The position numbers were made by a program, and so were the translations under genes. DNA of 64,000 bases. It comes from Acidobacteriota bacterium (lineage in GTDB: Bacteria > Acidobacteriota > Terriglobia > Terriglobales > Acidobacteriaceae). The DNA lies in contig JABCZH010000003.1 in NCBI GenBank assembly GCA_013289795.1, forward strand, positions 248,001 through 312,000, in the 5' to 3' direction. Below are positions 1 to 7,705 of the stretch, piece after piece (the first letter of the stretch is position 1; every line of letters begins with the position of its first letter). The notes beneath the pieces were generated by a model. That model saw nothing but the letters and a program-made list of their open reading frames with translations. It searched no databases and was not told the DNA's origin.

Positions 1-2316
1 GCCCGATTCATTGGAAGCATATGCCAGCCATCGGCCATCGGGAGAAAAAGTTGCCTGCCGCTCTGTGGCCGACGTGCGCTTGAAGGGGTGCATTTCGTAG
101 GGCTCTCGAAGACTGAGGAGCCACAGATCCGCGCTGGTGTCGGGATCATTCACCATCACGACCGCTGTGTCTCCAGCCACGGCTGTGACGTGACTGCTCA
201 AGGTAGTCTCCCGGATCAACTGCGGCGCTGCACTGCCATCGGCGGCGACGCGATAGATGCCGCGCTTCTGTGAAGCGCTGACAGAGTCATACAGCAGGCT
301 CTTGCCGTCCGCGGTCCACGCCGGGGCATTGTTGATCAAGCCATCCGCGACAATACGGGTAAGCGAGTTTCGGTCGCGATCGAAGACCGCCAGCTGCTGG
401 TCGCCCATACGACGAACACAGACGACGAGGCGCTTCCCGTCCGGAGACAACACGGCATCCACGTAATCCTCTGGCGGGATATCGACTTTATGTTCTAGGC
501 CGCTGCGGCTCACCAGGAAGAGGTTGCGTGAGAAGTTGCCGGCTGGCCCGGGTGCGTACACCAGCACGCCGCTCGCCGAAACGGCCGCCTGCGCCACATA
601 ATTCTCTTCACCCACCCCTGTCGCAACCTGCTCGGCGTCACCCAGAGTAGTGAGCTTTTTCGGGTCAAACGGGACGGCCCACAACGAACCTGCTGAGTAG
701 TAGACCAGGTGACCTGCGGCAAAAGACGCGCCCTGTGCGCTATTCACCAGCACGCGCACTTCGCCCGAAGCCAGTTTCACTGCATCCACGCGGCGCGTGG
801 CAGCCAGGTAGTCGGTGAAGAGAATCCACTCTCCGCCCGGAAGCCAGCTGGGACCCTCTGGGTCCACATGTTCCTTGACGACGAGCGGAATGCGCTGCAG
901 CGACCCTCCGCTGGCCGGCACCGTGGCCAGACCAAGGGTGGGAAGGGCAACCACGATATTGTCCTGTGGTGTCCAGGTGCCCCCGAAGAACGTAGACACT
1001 TCGCATATCAATACGGGATTGCCGCCGCCAGCGGGGGCTTTCTTGAGTTTCCCCTGACTGAAGAATGCGACCCAATCCCCGTTGGGAGAGAAAAACGGAA
1101 AAGTCGGAGCTTCGGAATCCGGTATCTCAACCGCATCGAACTGGTCGAGGCGGCGCACGTAGAGATGGGACACTCCGCGCTCAGATGCCACATAGGCTAG
1201 GCGTTTGCCATCGGGCGAAAGCGCGACTGCCTGCGTAGCATCTACCGAAAGCGTCTGTCGCGGAGGTAGAACCATGCTGAATCGGATGATCCCGCGAGGG
1301 TTTCCCGTCGAGTGTCTATTGATGGCCTGGATAAGTAGCGTCACTGTGAGGACGACGGCGACCAGCCCAATGCCCATGGCGCCAAGATGGCGTGAGCGCG
1401 GCACCGCCAAAGACGTCGGTACGGTCGCGTTTCCATGCAATAACCAGTTGAGTTGTAGCCTCACGTCGTGGGCGGTTTGAAATCGTTCATCGGGATCCTT
1501 CGCGAGGCACGTGCGAATGACGTAGTCCAAAGCCAGTGGAGACGCGGGTTGAATTGTGTTTATGGGCGGTGGTTCCTTCTGGAGAATTGCGGACGCCACC
1601 GAAAGGTGTGATTTGCCGTCAAATGCGCGCTTCCCGGAGGTCATCTCATAGAGCACAGCACCGAGTGCGAAGATGTCGCTGCGCTCATCGGCGTCTTTCC
1701 CTTCGATCTGTTCCGGCGCCATGTAGTGAATTGTGCCGACCACCGTCCCGACTCTGCTGATAGGCGTCGCTGGGCTCTGCATGGTGGCCGTCTCAGCCCC
1801 AGAGAAAGAGCGTCCGCTCGCATCCTTGAACGCGCCTGCTGCCGCCGGCTTCGCCAACCCGAAATCCATCAACTTGGCGCCGTTCTTCGTCAGCATGATG
1901 TTCGAAGGTTTCAGATCGCGATGCACAACCCCCAGGCGATGGGCTTTGGTCAAAGCGTCGGCAATCTCGATCCCGATCTTCAACACCTCAGAGGACGGCA
2001 GCGGGCCTTTCTGCAATCGATTCGCCAGCGTTTCTCCCTCCAGCAATTCCATCACCAGGAAGTCAGTGTTGTCCTGGGAACCCACGTCGTACAAATGGCA
2101 GATATGCGGATGGGACACCGACGAAAGAGTCCGAGCCTCGCGCTCAAAGCGGCTCTTCAATTCCGGATCGCAGGACAGATGAGAGGGTAGAATCTTGATG
2201 GCGACGCTGCGATCCAGGCGGGTATCACGAGCACGGTAGACCTCACCCATGCCGCCGGCGCCGAGGGGCGCAACTATCTCGTACGGTCCGAGTCTCAATC
2301 CTGGGGACAGGTCCAC
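1..2316 (-). CDS. Membrane Ser/Thr protein kinase with C-terminal PD40 (TolB-like) propeller, C-terminus outside window
   Basis: Seen: read from a GTG at 2316, the minus strand stays open to the window edge (772 codons). The N-terminus is a PknB/Hanks-type kinase: glycine loop GAGGMGEVY (about residues 19-27), VAIK lysine 41, HRDLKPSN at 132-139, DFG at 151-153 and GTIHYMAPEQ near 200. One hydrophobic membrane helix follows at about 312-332. The remainder consists of PD40-type strands such as LSPDGKRLAYV, FFSPNGDWVAFF, TADGKSLLY and FSPDGRWLAYAS. Known: this kinase-propeller architecture is common in Acidobacteria; the kinase is cytoplasmic and the propeller periplasmic. Inference: a sensor kinase with unknown ligand and substrates. 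The GTG was chosen because the usual start-proximal GxRLGPYEI motif follows within ten residues. It lies 78 bases downstream of the sigma/anti-sigma pair on the same strand, so co-transcription is possible. Confidence 0.9.
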   Translation of the reverse strand, partial: MDLSPGLRLGPYEIVAPLGAGGMGEVYRARDTRLDRSVAIKILPSHLSCDPELKSRFEREARTLSSVSHPHICHLYDVGSQDNTDFLVMELLEGETLANRLQKGPLPSSEVLKIGIEIADALTKAHRLGVVHRDLKPSNIMLTKNGAKLMDFGLAKPAAAGAFKDASGRSFSGAETATMQSPATPISRVGTVVGTIHYMAPEQIEGKDADERSDIFALGAVLYEMTSGKRAFDGKSHLSVASAILQKEPPPINTIQPASPLALDYVIRTCLAKDPDERFQTAHDVRLQLNWLLHGNATVPTSLAVPRSRHLGAMGIGLVAVVLTVTLLIQAINRHSTGNPRGIIRFSMVLPPRQTLSVDATQAVALSPDGKRLAYVASERGVSHLYVRRLDQFDAVEIPDSEAPTFPFFSPNGDWVAFFSQGKLKKAPAGGGNPVLICEVSTFFGGTWTPQDNIVVALPTLGLATVPASGGSLQRIPLVVKEHVDPEGPSWLPGGEWILFTDYLAATRRVDAVKLASGEVRVLVNSAQGASFAAGHLVYYSAGSLWAVPFDPKKLTTLGDAEQVATGVGEENYVAQAAVSASGVLVYAPGPAGNFSRNLFLVSRSGLEHKVDIPPEDYVDAVLSPDGKRLVVCVRRMGDQQLAVFDRDRNSLTRIVADGLINNAPAWTADGKSLLYDSVSASQKRGIYRVAADGSAAPQLIRETTLSSHVTAVAGDTAVVMVNDPDTSADLWLLSLREPYEMHPFKRTSATERQATFSPDGRWLAYASNESG

Positions 2317-2394
2317 AGGCGCGAATTATAGCTCAGGGACTGGGAGTACGCGTTGGGACTGCTTGGGTGAGGCGAGCGATCAGGAATTGGCTGG

Positions 2395-2652
2395 TCAGAC
2401 TTTCTCCGGCCCTGCCTTTTTCTGGGCGTGGCACTTCGAGATTATGGCCGTGCGCAGCCGCGTGCGCAGGTCTCCCGGAAGTTCGTAAAGTTGTGAATCG
2501 CGGTAGATCTCGATGGTCTTCTTGGTGGTATCGCAAACTACGTAGCAGTTGTGGCACCAGGCCAGATGGTCTTCCAATTCAGCCTGTGTTCGGGCGTCAA
2601 TGACCCCATCCAGATAATCGGTCAGCTCTTGCAAGAATTCAGAACACTTCAC
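2395..2652 (-). CDS. Zinc-finger anti-sigma factor (zf-HC2/ZAS type)
   Basis: An 85-residue soluble protein with the ZAS signature: Cys3 and then H-x3-C-x2-C (His29, Cys33, Cys36, in HLAWCHNC). Known: such small ZAS proteins bind their partner ECF sigma factor and release it on redox or another signal. There is no transmembrane segment, so it is a cytoplasmic anti-sigma factor. Its ATG overlaps the stop of the sigma gene by four bases (ATGA), which indicates translational coupling and identifies the partner. The inducing signal cannot be read from sequence. The C-terminus (KCHAQKKAGPEKV) adds one more Cys. Confidence 0.85.
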   Translation of the reverse strand: MKCSEFLQELTDYLDGVIDARTQAELEDHLAWCHNCYVVCDTTKKTIEIYRDSQLYELPGDLRTRLRTAIISKCHAQKKAGPEKV

Positions 2653-3305
2653 TGGTTACCATCTCCACTCGTGTTTTTCGGCTTTCCATTTCCGCCCTCG
2701 CGTCTTTGAAAGAAACGGCTAAGCCGTTCCCGTAACTGCAACCGCGCGCGCAGCAATCTCGACTTCACCGCCGGTATGCTCAAGTCCAGAGCCTCGGCAG
2801 TCTCCTCGGTCGAAAGACCTTCCACATCGCGCAAAACAAAAACCGTGCGAAAACTCGCCGGCAAGCCCTGAATGGTGCGAGTTAAAATCTCCCGCAACTC
2901 CGCCTGGTTATACTGCTGCTCTGGATTCGGACTCCAGTCCGCCACTTCCCGGGGCAGCGAGTCCTCTTCCGTCTTAACTTCTTCGTCCAGCGAAACCATG
3001 CGTTCCGGCCGCCGGCGCCGCAACTTCATCAGCGCTTCGTTGACCGCGATCCGCACCAGCCAGGTGTAAAACTTCGACTGCCCCTGGAACTGCTTCAGAT
3101 TTCCGTATGCCTTAAGAAACGCGTCCTGCACCACGTCTTCCGCGTCTTCGCGGTTCTGCGTGATGTGCTGGGCGATGCGGAACACGTTCCGGTCGTACCG
3201 CTTGACCAGTTCCTCAAAGGCCCCGACGTCGCCGCCTTTGGCCGCCTGCACCAGTGACATTTCGTCACTGACAGGTTCACTCACTTTGGGTTGGATGGTG
3301 CTCAT
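2649..3305 (-). CDS. ECF RNA polymerase sigma factor (RpoE-like)
   Basis: 218 residues, normal for an ECF sigma factor. Sigma region 2 is seen at about 20-90 (GAFEELVKRYDRNVFRIAQ, then EDAEDVVQDAFLKAY, then FYTWLVRIAVNEA). Region 4 is at about 145-200 (LPASFRTVFVLRDVEGLSTEETAE, then LDLSIPAVKSRLLRAR). It directs core polymerase to its own regulon and is probably inhibited by the product of the overlapping downstream gene. The ATG at 3305 gives a short unstructured N-terminal tail before region 2. The upstream stretch 3306-3562 separates it from a divergent gene and contains no other gene I can support. The acidic segment between regions 2 and 4 (DEEVKTEEDSLPREVADW) is typical linker. Confidence 0.93.
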   Translation of the reverse strand: MSTIQPKVSEPVSDEMSLVQAAKGGDVGAFEELVKRYDRNVFRIAQHITQNREDAEDVVQDAFLKAYGNLKQFQGQSKFYTWLVRIAVNEALMKLRRRRPERMVSLDEEVKTEEDSLPREVADWSPNPEQQYNQAELREILTRTIQGLPASFRTVFVLRDVEGLSTEETAEALDLSIPAVKSRLLRARLQLRERLSRFFQRREGGNGKPKNTSGDGNQ

Positions 3306-3562
3306 TCTAAGTCCGATGCAACTATTTTCACGCCTGGGCCGGAAGGGAAACCGTTATTTTACCTGCTTCCCGGCTCTGGTGCGTAACTGTTTTTGACGTT
3401 CTTTGGCAGCTTGGGTTTACATCTGGTCCTGTTTTCTTTGTGATCTTTCTCAGGCCGTTACTTCCGTCACACTGAAGCTCACTACACTCGCCCTATAAAC
3501 ATGACTTTGCGGCACAATAGTCGTGAAAGCCGCGCGTACCCGCCCCAAGCGGTCAGGCAAGA

Positions 3563-4693
3563 ATGGCAGAGAACACCCCAATCGAGCAAGTCGTCGACCG
3601 AGCCATCGCCAAAGCGTTGGAAAGCCAGCTTCCGCACTTGCGCGAGGAAGTGGCTAGCCAAGTGTTGGAAGATGTGCGCCCGTATCTGGGAGGCGGTGCA
3701 GCCAGCAGTGCAGGCGATCTATTGAAGGCCATGTCCGCCATCCACGGCGGCTCCACGCAAAAAGAAATCTTGCGGGCGCTGCTTGAAGGCACCTCAGGCT
3801 ACAGTGGCCGGGCCGCACTTTTCGTGGTCAAGGGGGGCTCAGCCACCGGCTGGCAGGGCCGGGCTTTCGACACCGAAGGGATCAAAGACTTCGCTCTGGA
3901 TGTAGCTAGCTCTGCACCTGCCAGGGTCTTGCGCGACCGCACGGCGGTGAAAGCCAGTGTTTCCGAGATGGATCCCAAATTCATCTCACAATTCGGCGCT
4001 CCAATCGACGACCAGATTTTGCTCTTGCCTTTACATTTAAAGGACAAGGTTGCGGCCGTGGTCTATGCCGATACCGGGACCGACGCAGGCGGCAAGCTCG
4101 ATGCCTCCGCTCTTGAACTACTGGTGGCGGCCGCCAGCGCCTGGTTGGAAGTGGCATCTTTGCGCAAACAAGCCGCGAAAGAGGCCACCAGCGAAGCTGC
4201 GAATGGCGAAAAGTTCGAGAGCCCCACTCCTCCGCCTCCGTCCGTACCAAGCTTTTCAGACCCCTTTGCGGGCCACGCTCCAAAACATTCTCAGCCCGCT
4301 GCCGAGGAAGTAGAAGAACCGGTCGTTGCGGCCGCCGCCGTAGCATCTGCCGCCGCGCCTTCCGCCATGGCCGCCGCCGCAGCCGCAGCGCCCGCCCCGG
4401 ACGCTTTCGCACAGATGTCGGTGGCCGACGCTGACGTGCATCGCAAGGCCCAACGCTTCGCCCGCCTGCTGATGGATGAGATCAAGCTTTACAACCAAGC
4501 CAAGGTCGCAGAAGGCCGCAAGAAGAAAGATCTGTACGACCGCTTGAAGGAAGACATCGATAAGAGCCGAAATACCTACAACAAGCGCTACGGCAAGACC
4601 GCTGCCGCTGGCGCCGACTACCTTAACCAGGAACTGATTCGCAGCCTGGCCGAGGATGACGTTACGCTCTTGGGTCCAAACTTCCACCGCTGA
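3563..4693 (+). CDS. GAF-like domain protein of unknown function
   Basis: 376 residues, soluble. After a helical N-terminus (about 1-60) comes a segment resembling a GAF domain (about 75-210: EILRALLEGTSGYSGRAALFVVKGG, then LHLKDKVAAVVYADTG). An Ala/Pro-rich low-complexity linker follows (about 220-290, with runs of alternating Ala and Val), then a charged helical C-terminal region (HRKAQRFARLLMDEIKLYNQ, then KEDIDKSRNTYNKRYG). I recall similar C-terminal segments in acidobacterial and deltaproteobacterial proteins without an assigned role. Function is not known; a signalling or adaptor role is only a guess from the GAF resemblance. The next gene starts 25 bases downstream on the same strand, so the two may be co-transcribed. 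The long Ala-rich linker is low-complexity and likely flexible. Confidence 0.75.
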   Translation: MAENTPIEQVVDRAIAKALESQLPHLREEVASQVLEDVRPYLGGGAASSAGDLLKAMSAIHGGSTQKEILRALLEGTSGYSGRAALFVVKGGSATGWQGRAFDTEGIKDFALDVASSAPARVLRDRTAVKASVSEMDPKFISQFGAPIDDQILLLPLHLKDKVAAVVYADTGTDAGGKLDASALELLVAAASAWLEVASLRKQAAKEATSEAANGEKFESPTPPPPSVPSFSDPFAGHAPKHSQPAAEEVEEPVVAAAAVASAAAPSAMAAAAAAAPAPDAFAQMSVADADVHRKAQRFARLLMDEIKLYNQAKVAEGRKKKDLYDRLKEDIDKSRNTYNKRYGKTAAAGADYLNQELIRSLAEDDVTLLGPNFHR

Positions 4694-4718
4694 TCGAAAA
4701 TAGAAGATAATTGAAAGA

Positions 4719-7028
4719 GTGGCTGGTCATCGTGGACAAGTGGTCGCCATTCTGGCTTGGTCGCTTTGGTGCGGCCCGGCGGGGTTCACCTCGCTCGCTG
4801 TTTCTCAATCCACGACTCAGTCTTCACCCACCCCTCCGAAAAAGAGACCTTCGAAGACAACTGCAACCCGCAACCAACACCCACGCCCGTCCCCGCGCCT
4901 TCGCCGCATGCGCCAGGCGTTTGTAGCTTCGGCAACGCTAAGGCCCATGGCGCGGCAGTTGCTTCAGGACCGCACTCCTGCCGCCTATGCCGGAGTCCAG
5001 GCTTTTGCTGCGCGGCACACCAAGGAGGACGCCGGATCCCTGGCTTGGCTCGTCATCGGATACGCCCACATCCTCGATCATGATTACGCCAAAGCCATCG
5101 ACCCTTTGAATCGCGCCAGGCCCGAGGCCGGTGATTTGGGAGACTACGTCAATTTCTACCTGGGTAGCGCCTACCAGCAGACCGGGCGCCTCGCCGAAGC
5201 GATTGCGACTTTCGGTACTTTCGACAAGAACTACCCCGATTCGCTCTCGGTCCGCGATGCCCATGTGGTCTACGCCAACGCGCTGACGGCCGATGGCCGG
5301 GCGAACGAAGCCGCCACACTGCTTGAGGCCGACCGGCAACCCATCCGGGCCGATCTAGAACTTGCCCTCGGTCGCGCCTATGAAGCGGCCGATCAGCCGA
5401 CCAAGGCGCTGACCATTTTTCGCAACCTCTTCTACACCATGCCCACCAGTTGGGAAGCCGGCCAGGTGCAGAGTGATCTCACCAAACTAGCGACTCTGAC
5501 CCAAGCCCCGCCGGTCGGTCTGGAGGCGCGCCGCACCCGCGCCGATCTGCTGATGAAAGGGAAACAGTTCAGCGATGCCGCCAACGAGTATCGCATCCTG
5601 ATGGGAGACGTCACCCCGGCCGAACGCCCGGCGGTGCTACTCACGCTGGCGGAGGCGCTGCGCCGCGCCGGACAAAATCGGGAAGCCCGAAAAATCCTGG
5701 AACTGGTGCCCACTTCGCCTCCCGAACTCAATGCCCAGCGCCTGTTCAATCAGGCAGAGATTGCCCGCAGCGGCAATGACGATGACACCTTCCTGCTCAT
5801 CGTCGACCAGTTGCGACAGCTGGCTCCCACCAGTACCTGGCTGGAGCAGGCACTGTTCTCCGCGGGAAATATCTATCTGCTGCGCCGTGACTATGACCGT
5901 GCCATCGACTCCTTCCGCGAGTTACAGCAGCGTTTTCCCAACGGAGGCCGTGCTTCCTACGCCCATTGGAAAGCTGCGTGGCTGAGCCTGCGACAGGGTC
6001 GCGTGGTCGAAGCCAAGACCGCCTTCGATAACCAGATTGCCCTTTATCCCACGTCGTCCGAGGTTCCCGCCGCGCTCTATTGGCGCGCCCGGCTGGCCGA
6101 GGAGGACAACGACGGCTCCCTGGCCCGCGCCTTCTACCTGAAGCTCTCGCAGCGCTATCGCAACTACTATTATGGCGACTTGGCGCGTCAACGCCTCGCC
6201 AAACTCAAAAGCGCGGATCCTCCCGTTCACTACGCGCTGCTCGACCGCGTGCCGCCCATCAACCCTTCGGAAAAGCTAGCCAGCGACGAGGTGCCCAGCG
6301 ACAATCTTCGCGTGCAGAAGGCAGAATTGTTGGCCAACGGCGCACTGCTCGATTTTGCCGTTCGCGAGCTGCGCGCCGCCGCTGAGGAGGAGCAAGCACA
6401 GGAAAAGGCGCGGGCAAAAGGAGACTGGGTCGCCGTCGAGATCGCTCGTCTTTACGAAGATGCCGGACGCTACGACGCCGCCATCGAAACCCTCAAACAT
6501 GCCGCACCCAACTACTTCGCTCTCGATCTGCCCAGCCTGCCACGACCTTATTGGGAGGGACTCTTTCCCAAGCCGTTTTGGGGCGATCTGAAGAAATACG
6601 CCTCCAGTAATGCCCTCGACCCTTATCTGGTGGCTTCTCTGATTCGCCAGGAGTCTGCCTTCAATCCCAACGCGGTTTCCCGCGCCAACGCCGTCGGCCT
6701 GATGCAACTGCTGCCCAAGGTCAGCAAGGGTGTGGCAAAACAGGAGAAGCTGAAGAAGTTCACTCCGCAGCAACTCTTCACTCCCGCCATCAACATGCAA
6801 TTGGGCACGCGCTATTTCCGCAGCATGGTCGACAAATTCGACAGTTTTGAGTATGCCCTGGCCGCGTACAACGCCGGATCCGACCGGGTGCAGGGTTGGA
6901 TGGGGCGGGGCAAGTATCGCGACCCGCAGGAATTCGTCGAGTCGATTCCATTCACCGAGACCCGCGAATACGTGCAAAACATCATGCGGAATGCGAATGT
7001 CTACCGGCAATTGTACGGAGCACCGTAG
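4719..7028 (+). CDS. Soluble lytic murein transglycosylase (Slt70-like) with TPR repeats
   Basis: 769 residues from a GTG at 4719. The N-terminus has a short hydrophobic export signal (VVAILAWSLWCGPAG), followed by a basic Pro-rich segment. About 100-560 is made of TPR-like helical repeats, for example YAKAIDPLNRARPEAGDLGDYVNFYLGSAY... patterns and YDRAIDSFRELQQRFP. The SLT catalytic domain is at about 625-765: DPYLVASLIRQESAFNP with catalytic Glu near 644, then AVGLMQLLP and YALAAYNAGSDRV. Known: this family cleaves the MurNAc-GlcNAc bond of peptidoglycan in the periplasm, forming 1,6-anhydro ends, and the products feed cell-wall recycling. The ldcA and mpl genes at 54-57 kb belong to that recycling pathway. 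The length exceeds E. coli Slt70 (about 645 residues) because of the longer repeat region. Confidence 0.9.
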   Translation: MAGHRGQVVAILAWSLWCGPAGFTSLAVSQSTTQSSPTPPKKRPSKTTATRNQHPRPSPRLRRMRQAFVASATLRPMARQLLQDRTPAAYAGVQAFAARHTKEDAGSLAWLVIGYAHILDHDYAKAIDPLNRARPEAGDLGDYVNFYLGSAYQQTGRLAEAIATFGTFDKNYPDSLSVRDAHVVYANALTADGRANEAATLLEADRQPIRADLELALGRAYEAADQPTKALTIFRNLFYTMPTSWEAGQVQSDLTKLATLTQAPPVGLEARRTRADLLMKGKQFSDAANEYRILMGDVTPAERPAVLLTLAEALRRAGQNREARKILELVPTSPPELNAQRLFNQAEIARSGNDDDTFLLIVDQLRQLAPTSTWLEQALFSAGNIYLLRRDYDRAIDSFRELQQRFPNGGRASYAHWKAAWLSLRQGRVVEAKTAFDNQIALYPTSSEVPAALYWRARLAEEDNDGSLARAFYLKLSQRYRNYYYGDLARQRLAKLKSADPPVHYALLDRVPPINPSEKLASDEVPSDNLRVQKAELLANGALLDFAVRELRAAAEEEQAQEKARAKGDWVAVEIARLYEDAGRYDAAIETLKHAAPNYFALDLPSLPRPYWEGLFPKPFWGDLKKYASSNALDPYLVASLIRQESAFNPNAVSRANAVGLMQLLPKVSKGVAKQEKLKKFTPQQLFTPAINMQLGTRYFRSMVDKFDSFEYALAAYNAGSDRVQGWMGRGKYRDPQEFVESIPFTETREYVQNIMRNANVYRQLYGAP

Positions 7029-7081
7029 CGCAGAAGAAATCAGCGGAGTTAGAATTTGCCGCAGACGACACAGGAATGCTT

Positions 7082-7117
7082 TCCTCTGTGAACCCCTGTG
7101 ACCTCTGTGGTTAAAGG
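7082..7117. repeat. CTCTGTG-type intergenic repeat, copy 1
   Basis: Iterated CCTCTGTG / CCCCTGTG / CCTCTGTGG units ending in TTAAAGG, between the transglycosylase and lspA. It is one of a family seen at several gene borders in this window (27938, 29681, 35080, 55246, 57481; degenerate forms near 7650, 11795, 46424 and 63705). Confidence 0.75.
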
Positions 7118-7126
7118 TTGTGAAGC

Positions 7127-7636
7127 TTACGCGGACTTTTCGGCCGGGGTCTCAGCGAAGAGAATCTCAATCACCAGCAACCCCGCCCCGCAGACAATCG
7201 CGCCGTCGGCGACGTTGAAGGCCGGCCACTGATACTGGCCTACATAGAAAAGCAGAAAATCCACCACTCGGCCGTTGAGCAACCGGTCCCACAGATTGCC
7301 CACCGCGCCCCCGAGAATCAGCGCCAGGCCGATCCCGGTGCTGGTCATGGCATGACTGTTTCGCCACAGCAGGGCCAGGACCACAATCAGCGCCACGATG
7401 GAAAACAATACCAGCATGGCAATCTTCCATTGCGCCGGAGAATCCGCGAACAAGCCGAACGCCGCCCCGCGGTTCTCCACGTGCGTCAAACGAAAGAAGC
7501 CCGGGACCACCTGAATGCTGTCGTGCAACGAAATATCTTTGGCCACCATCCACTTCGTCGCCCGGTCCAGACACACCACCAGCAGGGCAATCACGAAATG
7601 AAACCGGCGCATTACGTGCGGTGTACTCATCGGCAA
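7127..7636 (-). CDS. lspA: Signal peptidase II (lipoprotein signal peptidase)
   Basis: 169 residues with four hydrophobic segments, the normal size for LspA. The conserved boxes are all present: LDRATKW near 23-29, VENRGAAFGLF at 53-63, GNLWDRLLNGRVVDF with catalytic Asp117, and FNVADGAI with catalytic Asp144. Known: this inner-membrane aspartyl peptidase removes signal peptides of diacylglyceryl-modified prolipoproteins, such as the lipoprotein encoded at 40.4 kb. The exact start is uncertain, because Met1, Met3 and Met9 all precede the first helix. It lies downstream of ileS on the same strand with about 70 bases between; ileS-lspA is a conserved gene order in many bacteria. Confidence 0.95.
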   Translation of the reverse strand: MPMSTPHVMRRFHFVIALLVVCLDRATKWMVAKDISLHDSIQVVPGFFRLTHVENRGAAFGLFADSPAQWKIAMLVLFSIVALIVVLALLWRNSHAMTSTGIGLALILGGAVGNLWDRLLNGRVVDFLLFYVGQYQWPAFNVADGAIVCGAGLLVIEILFAETPAEKSA

Positions 7637-7705
7637 ATCTTGAAAACGCCTCTCTATTCTTCTCCGCGATCTCCGCGGTTCAAAGCTTTTCTCTTTCTTC
7701 TTAGA

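Noticed and set aside
3306-3562. Intergenic region between the sigma gene and the GAF-like gene searched for small genes or RNA
   Set aside because: No convincing frame, hairpin or promoter pair was seen.
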